A DNA stretch of 64,000 bases from Mediterraneibacter glycyrrhizinilyticus. GTDB taxonomy: Bacteria > Bacillota > Clostridia > Lachnospirales > Lachnospiraceae. The notes below the pieces were generated by a model that worked only from the letters and a program-made list of their open reading frames with translations, was not told the DNA's origin and ran no database searches. Of this stretch, positions 17,617 to 27,158 are shown one piece after another. The stretch lies in the NCBI RefSeq assembly GCF_015560805.1, contig NZ_JADMSO010000003.1:1-64000 (forward strand). Direction: 5' to 3'. Numbering within the stretch: position 1 is the first letter of the stretch; each line of letters begins with the position of its first letter. A program made the translations under genes and the position numbers.

Positions 17617-18420
17617 ATGCAGGATGGAGTGGAAGAAAAGGACTATATTTTAAAAAAGCTGGCAGATTTTGCAAGAGAAAGAGTGGATATGGCAAAACGA
17701 AAAGTGCCGTCAGAAGAAATCAGAAAAAGGGCATATGAACTGCCGAAAGGAACATTTGCATTTGAAAAAGCCCTAAAAAATCCGGGAGTTTCATTTATCT
17801 GTGAGTGTAAGAAAGCGTCGCCGTCAAAAGGAGTGATCGCACCGGATTTCCCGTATATACAAATTGCAAAAGATTATGAAGCGGCAGGTGCGGATTGTAT
17901 TTCTGTACTGACAGAACCGAAATGGTTTTTGGGACGGGATCAGTATTTGAAAGAAATTGCAGAACAGGTGAAAATCCCTTGCCTGCGAAAAGATTTTACC
18001 GTGGATGAATATATGATCTATGAGGCAAAACTTTTAGGAGCATCGGCGATTCTTCTTATTTGTTCTTTGCTGACAGAAAAAGAAATCAAAAAATATCTTG
18101 AAATATGTGAAGAACTTGGTCTTTCGGCATTGGTAGAAGTACATGATGAACGGGAAATAGAAAGGGCGCTTCGGTCGGGGTGTCGCGTAATCGGTGTAAA
18201 CAACAGGAATTTGAAAGATTTTACGGTGGATACGTCAAATAGCAAAAGACTTCGCGGACAAGTACCGGGGGATGTATTATTCGTGGCAGAAAGCGGGATT
18301 CGTTGTGCAAAAGATGTTTCTGACTTGTTTCAAATAGGTGCTGACGCTGTCCTCGTAGGGGAAACTTTGATGCGGGCCGGCAATAAAAAGGAAAAATTAA
18401 AAGAACTGCGAGGAGAATGA
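17617..18420 (+). CDS. trpC: Indole-3-glycerol phosphate synthase
   Basis: The 267-residue TIM barrel closes the indole ring of CdRP. Catalytic-region motifs are ICECKKASPSKG near residue 60, PCLRKDFTVDEYMIYEA, ALVEVHDEREIERAL, GVNNRNLKDFTVD and VAESGI. An AGGAGG site lies at normal spacing. It sits 18 bp after trpD and 6 bp before trpF and is not fused to TrpF. Confidence 0.96.
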   Translation: MQDGVEEKDYILKKLADFARERVDMAKRKVPSEEIRKRAYELPKGTFAFEKALKNPGVSFICECKKASPSKGVIAPDFPYIQIAKDYEAAGADCISVLTEPKWFLGRDQYLKEIAEQVKIPCLRKDFTVDEYMIYEAKLLGASAILLICSLLTEKEIKKYLEICEELGLSALVEVHDEREIERALRSGCRVIGVNNRNLKDFTVDTSNSKRLRGQVPGDVLFVAESGIRCAKDVSDLFQIGADAVLVGETLMRAGNKKEKLKELRGE

Positions 18421-18426
18421 GGCAAA

Positions 18427-19041
18427 GTGACAAAAATTAAATTGTGCGGATTGAGAAAGGTGGAAGAGATAAAAATAGTCAATCAATGGAAACCGGATAT
18501 GATCGGCTTTGTATTTGCAAGAGAAAGTAAAAGATACGTTGATCCGGAAACAGCGGCATTATTGAAAAGAAATTTGGATCCAGCGATTCGGGCGGTCGGA
18601 GTATTTGTAAATGAGGATGCAGATAAGGTCGTTTCACTGTTGGAATCCGGGGTGATCGATCTTGCACAGCTCCACGGAAACGAAGATGCTTCTTACTTGA
18701 AAAAGCTGAGAGAAAAGACGAAAAAACCGTTGATCCAAGCGGTTCGTGCTGTCGATCGAATGGTGTTGAAAGCGGCAGAACAAAGCACGGCAGATTACAT
18801 TATGGCAGATTCCGGGGCAGGAACAGGTAAGACGTTTGATTGGAAGATCCTTTCAGAAATACGGAGACCTTATTTTCTGGCAGGAGGATTGGACGAAAAA
18901 AATGTCGGCGTGGCAATTAAGGAACTGCATCCGTTTGCGGTAGACGTCAGTTCGGGAATTGAGACGGACGGGAAAAAGGATCCGGAAAAAATAGAGGCGT
19001 TTATCCGGGCGGTACGACAACAAAAGGAGGTAAATATATGA
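18427..19041 (+). CDS. trpF: Phosphoribosylanthranilate isomerase
   Basis: The 204-residue TIM barrel performs the Amadori rearrangement of PRA to CdRP. It shows [10 protein letters not shown] with the catalytic Cys, [19 protein letters not shown], and [15 protein letters not shown] with the phosphate-binding Gly segment and a later VDVSSGIE. Translation begins at GTG 18427, and the gene overlaps trpB by 4 bp (ATGA), which indicates coupling. Confidence 0.95.
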   Translation: MTKIKLCGLRKVEEIKIVNQWKPDMIGFVFARESKRYVDPETAALLKRNLDPAIRAVGVFVNEDADKVVSLLESGVIDLAQLHGNEDASYLKKLREKTKKPLIQAVRAVDRMVLKAAEQSTADYIMADSGAGTGKTFDWKILSEIRRPYFLAGGLDEKNVGVAIKELHPFAVDVSSGIETDGKKDPEKIEAFIRAVRQQKEVNI

Positions 19042-20228
19042 CGAATCAAAAGGGACGTTTTGGAATCCATGGCGGACAATATATTCCGGAGACATTGATG
19101 AATGCGGTGATCGAATTGGAGAATGCATATAATGTCTATAAGGCAGATCCGGAATTTAACAGAGAATTGACAGGATTGTTCAATGAATATGCGGGAAGAC
19201 CGTCGAGATTGTATTTTGCAAAAAAAATGACAGAAGATCTGGGCGGAGCCAGGATTTATTTGAAACGGGAAGACTTAAACCATACGGGGGCACATAAGAT
19301 CAACAACGTATTAGGACAGGCGCTTTTGGCAAAGAAAATGGGAAAGACACGTTTGATCGCGGAGACCGGGGCCGGACAGCACGGTGTGGCAACAGCGACC
19401 GCTGCCGCATTGTTCGGAATGGAATGCGTTGTATTTATGGGAGAAGAAGATACGATCCGGCAGGCGTTGAATGTATATCGGATGCGTCTTCTTGGGGCGA
19501 AAGTTATTCCTGTCACATCGGGGACGGCAACGTTGAAAGACGCAGTGTCTGAGGCGATGAGAGAATGGACTTCCCGAATCAGTGATACACATTATTGTTT
19601 GGGATCGGTCATGGGACCGCACCCATTTCCGATGATCGTGCGTGATTTTCAGTCAGTGATCTCCAAAGAAATCCGTTTGCAGATGTTGGAAAAAGAAGGA
19701 AAACTTCCGGATACGGTCATTGCCTGTGTCGGCGGAGGTTCAAACGCGATCGGAAGTTTTTATCATTTTATCGATGTTCCGTCTGTACGGCTGATCGGAT
19801 GTGAGGCGGCAGGCAGAGGAATCGGAACATTTGAAACTGCGGCAACGATAAATACAGGAAAAGTCGGGATATTTCACGGGATGAAATCCTATTTTTGTCA
19901 GGATGAATATGGACAGATCGCACCGGTCTATTCGATTTCGGCAGGCTTAGATTATCCGGGGATCGGACCGGAGCATGCACATCTTTATGATATCGGAAGG
20001 GCAGAATATGTTCCGGTTACAGATGAGGAGGCGGTAGATGCATTTGAATATCTTGCCAAGACCGAAGGGATCATTCCTGCAATCGAGTCTGCTCATGCGG
20101 TTGCATATGCGATGAAACTGGCGCCGGGAATGAAAAAAGATCAAAGTATTGTGATAACGATTTCCGGACGAGGAGACAAAGATTGTGTGGCGATCGCACG
20201 ATATAGGGGGGAGGATATTTATGAGTAA
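19038..20228 (+). CDS. trpB: Tryptophan synthase beta chain
   Basis: The 396-residue PLP enzyme joins indole and serine. HTGAHKINN contains the Schiff-base Lys, [11 protein letters not shown] carries the catalytic Glu, and [10 protein letters not shown] binds the PLP phosphate. GRGDKD near the C-terminus is also conserved. Its length and motifs fit the standard TrpB1 type that works with TrpA. The trpA start codon lies within its last codons. Confidence 0.97.
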   Translation: MTNQKGRFGIHGGQYIPETLMNAVIELENAYNVYKADPEFNRELTGLFNEYAGRPSRLYFAKKMTEDLGGARIYLKREDLNHTGAHKINNVLGQALLAKKMGKTRLIAETGAGQHGVATATAAALFGMECVVFMGEEDTIRQALNVYRMRLLGAKVIPVTSGTATLKDAVSEAMREWTSRISDTHYCLGSVMGPHPFPMIVRDFQSVISKEIRLQMLEKEGKLPDTVIACVGGGSNAIGSFYHFIDVPSVRLIGCEAAGRGIGTFETAATINTGKVGIFHGMKSYFCQDEYGQIAPVYSISAGLDYPGIGPEHAHLYDIGRAEYVPVTDEEAVDAFEYLAKTEGIIPAIESAHAVAYAMKLAPGMKKDQSIVITISGRGDKDCVAIARYRGEDIYE

Positions 20229-20997
20229 GATCGAACTGGCATTTCAAAAAGGAAAGGCGTTTATTCCGTTTATAACATGTGGGGATCCGGATCTTGAGAC
20301 AACAAAAAAAGCAGTTCGGGAAGCTGTGAGAAACGGGGCGGATCTGATCGAACTTGGTATTCCGTTTTCGGATCCGACGGCGGAAGGACCTGTGATTCAG
20401 GGAGCAAATATCAGAGCGTTGTCAGGAGGGATTACGACAGATCGGGTGTTTGATATGGTACGGGAATTGCGAAAAGAGATTACGATACCATTCGTATTCA
20501 TGACTTACGCAAATGTTGTTTTTACTTATGGCGCAGATCGTTTTTTCGCATTGTGTGGAGAAATCGGAGTCGATGGGATTATTTTACCGGATCTGCCTTT
20601 TGAAGAAAGAGAGGAATTTCTTCCAATAAGCAGAAAGTATCAGGTAGATTTGATTTCATTGATTGCTCCGACTTCCGAGGAGCGTATAGGAATGATCGCG
20701 AAAGAGGCAGAGGGATTTTTGTATCTTGTATCCAGCCTTGGAGTTACCGGAATGAGAAATGAGATCAATACGGATCTGGAGTCGATTGTCCGGATTATCC
20801 GAACGTACACAAAAATCCCGTGTGCGATCGGATTTGGCATTTCTACTCCGGAACAGGCAAAAAAGATGGCAGGGGTTGCGGATGGCGTGATTGTCGGTTC
20901 TGCAATTGTAAAATTGTTGGAAAACTATGGGAAAACGGCGCCTCAATACATCGGAAGCTATATAAAAGAAATGAAAGATGCAGTGAAAAATATTTGA
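20221..20997 (+). CDS. trpA: Tryptophan synthase alpha chain
   Basis: The 258-residue TIM barrel cleaves indole-3-glycerol phosphate and channels indole to TrpB. The N-terminal active-site segment reads [20 protein letters not shown]. The first catalytic acid (Glu of IELG) is present, but the position usually occupied by Asp (LADGP) is Glu here. GFGISTPEQ and [10 protein letters not shown] bind phosphate near the end. The ATG at 20221 follows GGGGGAGG and overlaps trpB by 8 bp. It is the last gene of the operon. Confidence 0.95.
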   Translation: MSKIELAFQKGKAFIPFITCGDPDLETTKKAVREAVRNGADLIELGIPFSDPTAEGPVIQGANIRALSGGITTDRVFDMVRELRKEITIPFVFMTYANVVFTYGADRFFALCGEIGVDGIILPDLPFEEREEFLPISRKYQVDLISLIAPTSEERIGMIAKEAEGFLYLVSSLGVTGMRNEINTDLESIVRIIRTYTKIPCAIGFGISTPEQAKKMAGVADGVIVGSAIVKLLENYGKTAPQYIGSYIKEMKDAVKNI

Positions 20998-21054
20998 CAT
21001 AACTTTTTCAGCGTTTTATTGTAGGAGTATATCAAATAGACAGGGGAATGAAAA

Positions 21055-21591
21055 ATGAGCGTCATGAACACATTTTACGGGAGAACATTCGATCCGATGG
21101 GGATGACGGAAGAAAATGTTGCGCTGGAGGATATTGCCCGCGCGTTAAGTCTCTTATGTAGGGGCGGCGGACATATCCGGCATTTTTATTCGGTTGCACA
21201 GCATTCGATCAACTGTGCAAAAGAAGCGAAAGCGAGAGAACTGCCGGAGAGGATGCAGCTGGCTTGTCTTTTGCACGATGCCAGCGAGGCTTATATTTCC
21301 GATATCATCCGACCGGTGAAAGAGCACTTGAACAATTATCTGGAAATCGAAGCGAAGATCATGTCGGTTATCTGGAAACACTTTCATCTGGAAAATCTGA
21401 CCGAGGAAGAACAGCAAACCTGGAAAGAAATTGATGACGCGGTTCTTGTCTACGAGTTTCGCCATCTGATGACGGGAAGTCTGGAAATGGAAGCGCAAGA
21501 ATTGTATTCCGAACCAGACGTATCGGAGCGAAACTGGAGAGAAATCGAAACAGAGTTTCAGCAGTGGGCAGAGCGTCTGATCTGTCGGTAA
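21055..21591 (+). CDS. HD-domain phosphohydrolase (YfbR-like)
   Basis: The 178-residue protein has the HD pattern of YfbR/5'-deoxynucleotidase-like enzymes: RFL-type RHFYSVAQHSINCA with the first metal His, LLHDASEAYISDI with the HD pair, and a later conserved Asp in EIDDAVLVYE. Such proteins dephosphorylate nucleoside monophosphates. The gene is single, 57 bp after trpA, and convergent with the ArsR gene that follows. Substrate is not determined. Confidence 0.82.
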   Translation: MSVMNTFYGRTFDPMGMTEENVALEDIARALSLLCRGGGHIRHFYSVAQHSINCAKEAKARELPERMQLACLLHDASEAYISDIIRPVKEHLNNYLEIEAKIMSVIWKHFHLENLTEEEQQTWKEIDDAVLVYEFRHLMTGSLEMEAQELYSEPDVSERNWREIETEFQQWAERLICR

Positions 21592-21597
21592 GCGCTG

Positions 21598-21888
21598 TCA
21601 GGTGAGTCCCATCAGATATTCGATCATCTGATGGAGCGCCTGTGTTTTGTCGGAATCACTGGCGCGGTAATAGGTTTCTTTTCCCTGCCGTCTGGAAGTG
21701 ACCAGACCGCTTGTTTTCAACAGGCGGAGATGGTGCGCGACGGCGGGACTGCTCATATCCATTCTGGCGGAAATATGGATCACACATTCTTCATGGTGGC
21801 ATAAAATCCAGAAAATCCGCATTCTTGTGGGATCTCCCAACTGTTTAAAAAGATCTGAGATTTTTTCAAATGTTTCAATATCAGGCAT
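21598..21888 (-). CDS. ArsR/SmtB family winged-helix regulator
   Basis: The 96-residue protein fits the ArsR fold: FKQLGDPTRMRIFWILC, then the recognition region MDMSSPAVAHHLRLLKTSGLV and the wing SRRQGKETYYRA. The alpha-3 metal motif ELCVCDL of arsenic and cadmium sensors is replaced by EECVIHI, so a different effector or only one Cys ligand is likely. It faces away from the SAM hydrolase/ECF cluster, whose first gene begins about 245 bp away on the other strand, and could control that cluster or itself. Confidence 0.85.
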   Translation of the reverse strand: MPDIETFEKISDLFKQLGDPTRMRIFWILCHHEECVIHISARMDMSSPAVAHHLRLLKTSGLVTSRRQGKETYYRASDSDKTQALHQMIEYLMGLT

Positions 21889-22050
21889 TGGTAATTATAT
21901 TCCTTTCCAATCGTTTTCTTGTATTTCAGACTAATCAAATCATACCATATCTCACAGGAAAAACACAGAGAAAATCAGTTTATTAAAAATACTAATAAAT
22001 AAAGATAAGATAATATCATATCCAAAAACCAGTTGTTCAACAAGTTGCTA

Positions 22051-22080
22051 TTGACAGTGGAAACATTGTCGAACTATACT
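22051..22080 (+). promoter_or_regulatory. Promoter of the SAM hydrolase/ECF cluster
   Basis: TTGACA (22051-22056), an 18-bp spacer and TATACT (22075-22080) lie about 50 bp before the first gene. TTGTTCAACAA, a small palindrome just upstream (22034-22044), could be an operator. A hairpin with arms AAGGG/CCCTT follows near 22089-22110. Confidence 0.7.
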
Positions 22081-22132
22081 GTGTTTGCAAGGGCATTTTC
22101 GAAAACCCTTAGCCGAAAAGGAAAGGAAAACT

Positions 22133-22993
22133 ATGAAAAAACCACTTATTTTGCAATCGGATTTTGGAACAGCAGACGGAGCCGTAAGTGCAATGTACGG
22201 AGTTGCCTATGGAGTTGATCAGGAACTGAGAATTTCTGATCTGACACATGAGATCCCGCAGTATGACATTTGGGAGGCATCTTACCGGCTGATTCAGACA
22301 GTGAGCTACTGGCCGGAGGGTTCGGTGTTCGTGAGCGTGGTAGATCCGGGAGTCGGATCCACAAGACGGAGCATCGTCGTAAAGACAAAAGGCGGACAGT
22401 ATATCGTATCTCCGGACAACGGAACTCTGACCCATGTAAAACGGATCATTGGGCTGGACGGAGCAAGAGTGATTGACGAGAGTGTGAACAGACTGCCGAA
22501 TTCCGGAGAGAGCTATACGTTCCACGGAAGAGACATCTACGCTTATACCGGAGCGAAGCTTGCAGCCGGTGTGATCAGCTTTGAGGAAGTCGGACCGGAG
22601 GTTGATGTGGACAGTGTGATCGAGCTGCCGATCGTAGAGCCGGTTTACGACGGAGAAAAAGTGAGCGGTACGATCGACGTACTGGACGTACGTTTCGGAA
22701 GCCTCTGGACGAACATTTCCAGAGAACTGTTTAAAAAGCTCGGCGTTGGTCATGGCGGAAGAGTGGAGATCAGTATAGAAAATGAAACCAGAACGCTTTA
22801 CAAGAATATTCTGGTTTACGCAAAGAGTTTTGCGGATGTGTATGTAGGAGAGCCGCTTGTCTATGTCAACAGTCTGGACTGTATGGCAGTGGCGATCAAC
22901 CAGGGAAGTTTTGCGCGTGCTTATAATATCGGCACCGGAACGAACTGGAGGATCACGATCCGCAAAGCGCCGAAGATTATTTACGAAGATTAG
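22133..22993 (+). CDS. SAM hydroxide adenosyltransferase (DUF62), copy 1
   Basis: The 286-residue protein belongs to the DUF62/SAM hydrolase family, relatives of fluorinases that split S-adenosylmethionine with water into adenosine and methionine. The Asp-Arg-His set is visible in VVDPGVGSTRRSIV and HGRDIYAYTGAKLA, with SDFGTADGAVSAMYGV at the N-terminus and SPDNGTLTHV between them. The start at 22133 follows GGAAAGGAAAA. A paralogue lies at 27159 in the same gene run. Copy 1 is separated from it by a regulator and the ECF ATPase and T-component genes. Confidence 0.9.
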   Translation: MKKPLILQSDFGTADGAVSAMYGVAYGVDQELRISDLTHEIPQYDIWEASYRLIQTVSYWPEGSVFVSVVDPGVGSTRRSIVVKTKGGQYIVSPDNGTLTHVKRIIGLDGARVIDESVNRLPNSGESYTFHGRDIYAYTGAKLAAGVISFEEVGPEVDVDSVIELPIVEPVYDGEKVSGTIDVLDVRFGSLWTNISRELFKKLGVGHGGRVEISIENETRTLYKNILVYAKSFADVYVGEPLVYVNSLDCMAVAINQGSFARAYNIGTGTNWRITIRKAPKIIYED

Positions 22994-23005
22994 AAAGGGA
23001 ACACG

Positions 23006-24559
23006 ATGGTCAGAGAATGTACCGAGAAAGATAAAGAATGGCTTCTGGCATATTTAAAAGAAGAGGCGGTATATAATACATTTTTGCTGGCAGACATTGA
23101 AGATTTCGGATTTGAAGAGTCGTTTCAGACCGTGTATATGGATGAGGAGCAAGGAGAGATAAAAGGTGTTTATCTTTGCTTCTACCAGAATTTTCTTTTG
23201 TACTGCCGGGAAAATGAAGTGAATATCTCATTTCTGGAACAGTTATTTTCCAGCTATATCCCGGATGTTGTGATGGGAAAAACGCAGACTGTACAGATCG
23301 TACAACGGATTTTAACCGAGCATGTCCTGGAGTCGAGAGGTTTGTATTTATTTGCGGATGAGACATGCCTGGAAAAGGAAAATCCGGAAATCCATGCGGC
23401 AGGTATGGAAGATGTGGATGATATTTTTGCATTTTTGCAGAGCATTGACGAATTGCGGCATTTGTACACATCGAAACAGATGATCGCGGACCGGATCGGG
23501 AAGAATTGCGGAGTTCACTATATAATAAGAAGAGACGGGAAAATCATCGCACATGCGAACAGTGCGGCACAATGCGAAGCCACGACGATGATCGGCGGTG
23601 TGTCGACAGCTCCGGAAGCAAGAGGGCAGGGACTCGGCGGACAGGTTGTGAGCAAACTGTGCAGGGATATCCTTGCGAAAGGAAAGACCCCATGTCTGTT
23701 CAGCATTCAGGGTGAGGAACACAATCTCTACCATCGGATCGGATTTCGGAAGATTGGAGAATGGGGTACATTGACAAAGCCGGCAAATGGCGGTCAGCAG
23801 GAAAATGTGCAGAAAGAGCAGGAGAAAGATTCGGGAGCGGAGAAGGTAAATCCGCATAAAAAAGGAATGCCGTCGTATATTCCGATTTACAATCAGCTGT
23901 ATGAAGATATTGTAAACGGAGTGTATGAAAAAGGAAGCCTTCTTCCGTCCGAACATCTTCTTGCTGAGAAATATCATGTGAGCAGAAATACATTGCGTCA
24001 GGCATTGACGATCCTGAATCAGGATGGATATATTTATAAAAAGCAGGGAAAAGGGACTTTTGTTTCGTATGATCGGGCGAAGAAGCAGGCGGATAAGATT
24101 TATAATTTCCTTTCGGAAGATGCGTTGGAAAAGATTACCGATATTCGGATAGATTATAATATGGGGCTTCCGACAAAGATCGCACAGATCAAACTTCATC
24201 TGGCGGATGGGGAAGAAGTTCTGGCAAGCAATAATGTCTATGTGGGAGAGAACGACCCGATCGGGCAGAGTTTTCTGCAGATTCCGTTGGATGTGCTGGC
24301 GGAAAATCAGATCGACACGGGAAATGAAGAGCAGTTACTGGAATTTATGAACAAGGGGCTTTATCGGCTGGCTGCCGGATCGGAGATGAGCGTTCAGCTG
24401 ATGGAGGCGGACGAGCAGGTCGTTCCGTTTTTGAAAATCGAGCCGGGAACGCCGGTGCTTCATTTTGAACAGTTGCTTTTTGATAAAAAACAAAAACCAT
24501 ATGCAAGGATCAAATATTATTTCTGTTCCGGGAAATATCAGATCCAGTTCAGATGGTAG
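23006..24559 (+). CDS. GNAT acetyltransferase fused to a GntR/UTRA regulator
   Basis: The 517-residue protein joins two families that are normally separate. Residues about 1-255 form a GNAT acyltransferase with the acetyl-CoA loop GVSTAPEARGQGLGG near 196 and a closing NLYHRIGFRKIGEW. A charged linker (255-290, rich in Gln, Glu and Lys) leads to a GntR winged helix (about 291-360: PIYNQLYEDIVNGVYEKGSL, then EKYHVSRNTLRQAL and KKQGKGTFV) and a UTRA effector domain (360-517). No stop codon or start signal separates the halves. It lies 12 bp after the first DUF62 gene and 15 bp before the ECF ATPase. It probably senses a metabolite handled by this cluster. Confidence 0.85.
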   Translation: MVRECTEKDKEWLLAYLKEEAVYNTFLLADIEDFGFEESFQTVYMDEEQGEIKGVYLCFYQNFLLYCRENEVNISFLEQLFSSYIPDVVMGKTQTVQIVQRILTEHVLESRGLYLFADETCLEKENPEIHAAGMEDVDDIFAFLQSIDELRHLYTSKQMIADRIGKNCGVHYIIRRDGKIIAHANSAAQCEATTMIGGVSTAPEARGQGLGGQVVSKLCRDILAKGKTPCLFSIQGEEHNLYHRIGFRKIGEWGTLTKPANGGQQENVQKEQEKDSGAEKVNPHKKGMPSYIPIYNQLYEDIVNGVYEKGSLLPSEHLLAEKYHVSRNTLRQALTILNQDGYIYKKQGKGTFVSYDRAKKQADKIYNFLSEDALEKITDIRIDYNMGLPTKIAQIKLHLADGEEVLASNNVYVGENDPIGQSFLQIPLDVLAENQIDTGNEEQLLEFMNKGLYRLAAGSEMSVQLMEADEQVVPFLKIEPGTPVLHFEQLLFDKKQKPYARIKYYFCSGKYQIQFRW

Positions 24560-24574
24560 GAACGGGAGGAGACA

Positions 24575-26290
24575 ATGAATTATACAGAACGAAAACCTGT
24601 GATCGAATTCAAAGATTTCAGCTTTCAGTATTTCAGTCAGGCAGAGCCGACACTGCATGATATTAATCTGACGATTTATGAGGGCGAAAAAGTATTGCTC
24701 GTCGGACCGAGCGGAAGCGGAAAAAGTACGCTTGGCAACTGTCTGAACGGATTGATTCCGTTTGCGTATAAGGGCGAGATCAAAGGAAGCCTGAAAATCG
24801 GCGGAAAAGAAACAAAAGAAATGAACATTTTTGAACTTTCCAAAAAAGTCGGAACCGTTCTTCAGGACGCCGACGGACAGTTCATCGGTCTGACGGTAGG
24901 AGAGGACGTGGCATTTGCTCTGGAAAACGATTGTGTGAAACAGGAGCAGATGAAAGCGCAGGTGCAGAAAGTTGCAGAAATTGTCGATATGGGAAAACTG
25001 TTGAAATCCTCACCGTTTGAGTTGTCAGGTGGTCAGAAGCAGCGCGTATCGTTTGCAGGCGTTATGGTGGATGATGTGGATATTCTGCTGTTCGACGAAC
25101 CGCTTGCTAACCTGGATCCGGCAACCGGGAAGACGGCGATCGATCTGATCGACCGTGTATGGAAAAATTCCAGAAAGACGGTTGTGATCGTTGAACATCG
25201 TCTGGAAGACGTATTGTACCGGGATGTAGACAGGATCATCGTGGTCAGCGACGGGCGGATCGCGGCGGATATGAGTCCGGATGAACTGATGTCGGCGGAT
25301 ATCCTTTCCAAACTCGGAATCCGTGAGCCGCTTCATGTTACGGCAATGAAATATGCCGGCATTCAGGTGACGCCGGATATGCATGCCGGAAGACTGGCAA
25401 CGCTGGATATTGAAAAAGTGAAAGAACCGCTTTTGAAATGGAATCTGGAACAGACGAAAAAAGAGCCAAAGGCAGAGCGCCCGGTGATTTTGGAAGCAGA
25501 GCATTTGAGTTTTCAGTATACGAAAAAAAGAAAGATTTTGCAGGATGTAAGTTTTCAGATCCACGAGGGAGAGATGGTCAGCATCGTCGGAACCAATGGG
25601 GCGGGAAAAAGTACGCTTGCAAAAGTAATCTGTGGGTTTGTGACCGAAGATGAGGGACGGATCTTATATAAAGATCAGGATCTGAAAGGGCAGACGATCA
25701 AAGAACGTTCTCATTTGATCGGATTTGTGATGCAGAACCCGAACCAGATGATCTGTAAACCGATGATCTACGACGAGGTGGCGCTGGGACTTCGTATCCG
25801 CGGCGTTGCGGAGGAAGAGATCGAGCCGAAAGTAGATAAGGCGCTGCAGATCTGCGGACTTGCACCGTTTAAAAAGTGGCCGGTATCCGCATTGAGTTTC
25901 GGACAGAAGAAACGTGTGACGATCGCGTCCATGCTTGCCCTGGATCCGAAAGTACTGATCCTTGACGAGCCGACTGCCGGACAGGATTATCACCATTACA
26001 CGGAAATCATGGAATTTCTGAAAAAGTTAAATGAAGAGGGCGTTACGATCATCATGATCACACATGATATGCATCTGATGCTGGAATACACACCGCATGC
26101 GATCGTAATTTCCGATGGAAAGAAGATCGGAGATGCGAGCGCGGTTGAGATCCTTACAAATGAGGAGATCGCGGGAAGAGCAAACTTAAAGACGACATCG
26201 CTGTATGATCTGGCAGTGAAGATCGGAATCGAAGATCCGTCTGTATTTGTACAGAATTTTATTGATTATGAAAGGGGGACATACCGCTGA
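24575..26290 (+). CDS. ECF transporter ATPase, two ABC domains in one chain (EcfA-A')
   Basis: The 571-residue protein contains two complete ABC ATPase domains. The first has GPSGSGKST near residue 48, LSGGQKQRVSFA and LLFDEPLANLDP. The second has GTNGAGKST near 344, LSFGQKKRV and LILDEPTAGQD. This is the fused form of the energising pair of an energy-coupling-factor importer. The stop overlaps the ATG of the T-component gene by one base. Its partners are the T protein at 26290 and the S component at 28070. Confidence 0.92.
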   Translation: MNYTERKPVIEFKDFSFQYFSQAEPTLHDINLTIYEGEKVLLVGPSGSGKSTLGNCLNGLIPFAYKGEIKGSLKIGGKETKEMNIFELSKKVGTVLQDADGQFIGLTVGEDVAFALENDCVKQEQMKAQVQKVAEIVDMGKLLKSSPFELSGGQKQRVSFAGVMVDDVDILLFDEPLANLDPATGKTAIDLIDRVWKNSRKTVVIVEHRLEDVLYRDVDRIIVVSDGRIAADMSPDELMSADILSKLGIREPLHVTAMKYAGIQVTPDMHAGRLATLDIEKVKEPLLKWNLEQTKKEPKAERPVILEAEHLSFQYTKKRKILQDVSFQIHEGEMVSIVGTNGAGKSTLAKVICGFVTEDEGRILYKDQDLKGQTIKERSHLIGFVMQNPNQMICKPMIYDEVALGLRIRGVAEEEIEPKVDKALQICGLAPFKKWPVSALSFGQKKRVTIASMLALDPKVLILDEPTAGQDYHHYTEIMEFLKKLNEEGVTIIMITHDMHLMLEYTPHAIVISDGKKIGDASAVEILTNEEIAGRANLKTTSLYDLAVKIGIEDPSVFVQNFIDYERGTYR

Positions 26291-27123
26291 TGAAAGCAAA
26301 ATTATTTGACTATATTGACCGGGATAATTTTATTTTTAATTTGTCCGGTCTGACAAAATTAGTATGTTTCATCTGTATGACATTTTCCGTGATGTTCTCC
26401 TATGATATCCGATATATTTTACTGGTGATGCTGTTGTCGCTTATCTTCTTTAAAATGTCGGGGCTGCAATTCAAACAGATCAAACTAATGACGATCTATG
26501 TGATCATCTTTTTGGCAATGAACTTTTTTCTGACTTATTTGTTCAGCCCGCAATATGGGATTGAGATTTACGGAACCAATCATGAATTGTTCCGGTTCAG
26601 CGGACGGTATACGGTGACGTTGGAGCAGCTGCTCTATCAGGTGACAAAGATCACAAAATATGCATCGGTTGTCCCGATGGGAATGATCTTTCTTTTGACA
26701 ACGAATCCGAGTGAATTCGCAGCATCATTAAACCGTGTGGGAATCAATTACAAAGGAGCGTATGCGTTGTCTCTGACGTTGCGTTATTTCCCGGATATGA
26801 TCCGTGATTATCAGGATATTGCTCTTGCACAGCAGAGCCGTGGTCTGGATCTTTCAAAGAAAGAAAAACTGGGAGTGCGCGTAAAAAATATCATGAACAT
26901 CTGTGTTCCGCTTATTTTTTCCACGCTTGACCGGATCGAACTGATCAGTAACGCGATGGAACTTCGTGGCTTCGGAAAGCACAAAAAACGTACATGGTAC
27001 GTTGCAAAGCCGCTGAAAAAAGGCGACTGGTTCTCGATGCTCTTTGGAGCAGTCGTGCTGGCAGGTTCTCTTGCACTGACGATATTTGTAAACGGATCCA
27101 GATTCTGGAATCCATTTGTATAA
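26290..27123 (+). CDS. ECF transporter transmembrane (T) component
   Basis: The 277-residue membrane protein matches the EcfT/CbiQ family, with about five hydrophobic segments and a long cytoplasmic helical region. The latter carries the coupling motifs ALAQQSRGLDLS (an A-R-G signature) and ISNAMELRGFGKHKKRT. It couples ATP hydrolysis by the preceding double ATPase to the S component. The start codon overlaps the ATPase stop codon (TGATG). Confidence 0.92.
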   Translation: MKAKLFDYIDRDNFIFNLSGLTKLVCFICMTFSVMFSYDIRYILLVMLLSLIFFKMSGLQFKQIKLMTIYVIIFLAMNFFLTYLFSPQYGIEIYGTNHELFRFSGRYTVTLEQLLYQVTKITKYASVVPMGMIFLLTTNPSEFAASLNRVGINYKGAYALSLTLRYFPDMIRDYQDIALAQQSRGLDLSKKEKLGVRVKNIMNICVPLIFSTLDRIELISNAMELRGFGKHKKRTWYVAKPLKKGDWFSMLFGAVVLAGSLALTIFVNGSRFWNPFV

Positions 27124-27158
27124 AGAAAATAGAAAACAAAATATAAGGAGGAAATAAA

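Noticed and set aside
21889-22132. SAM or purine riboswitch in front of the first DUF62 gene
   Set aside because: I looked for SAM-I/II-type or purine riboswitch patterns and found only a promoter and a small hairpin; the leader after the promoter is about 50 nt, too short for these.
23348-24199. 283-codon antisense frame in the GNAT-GntR gene
   Set aside because: Considered as evidence against the fusion, but the sense frame has both complete domains and no stop, while the antisense product is featureless.
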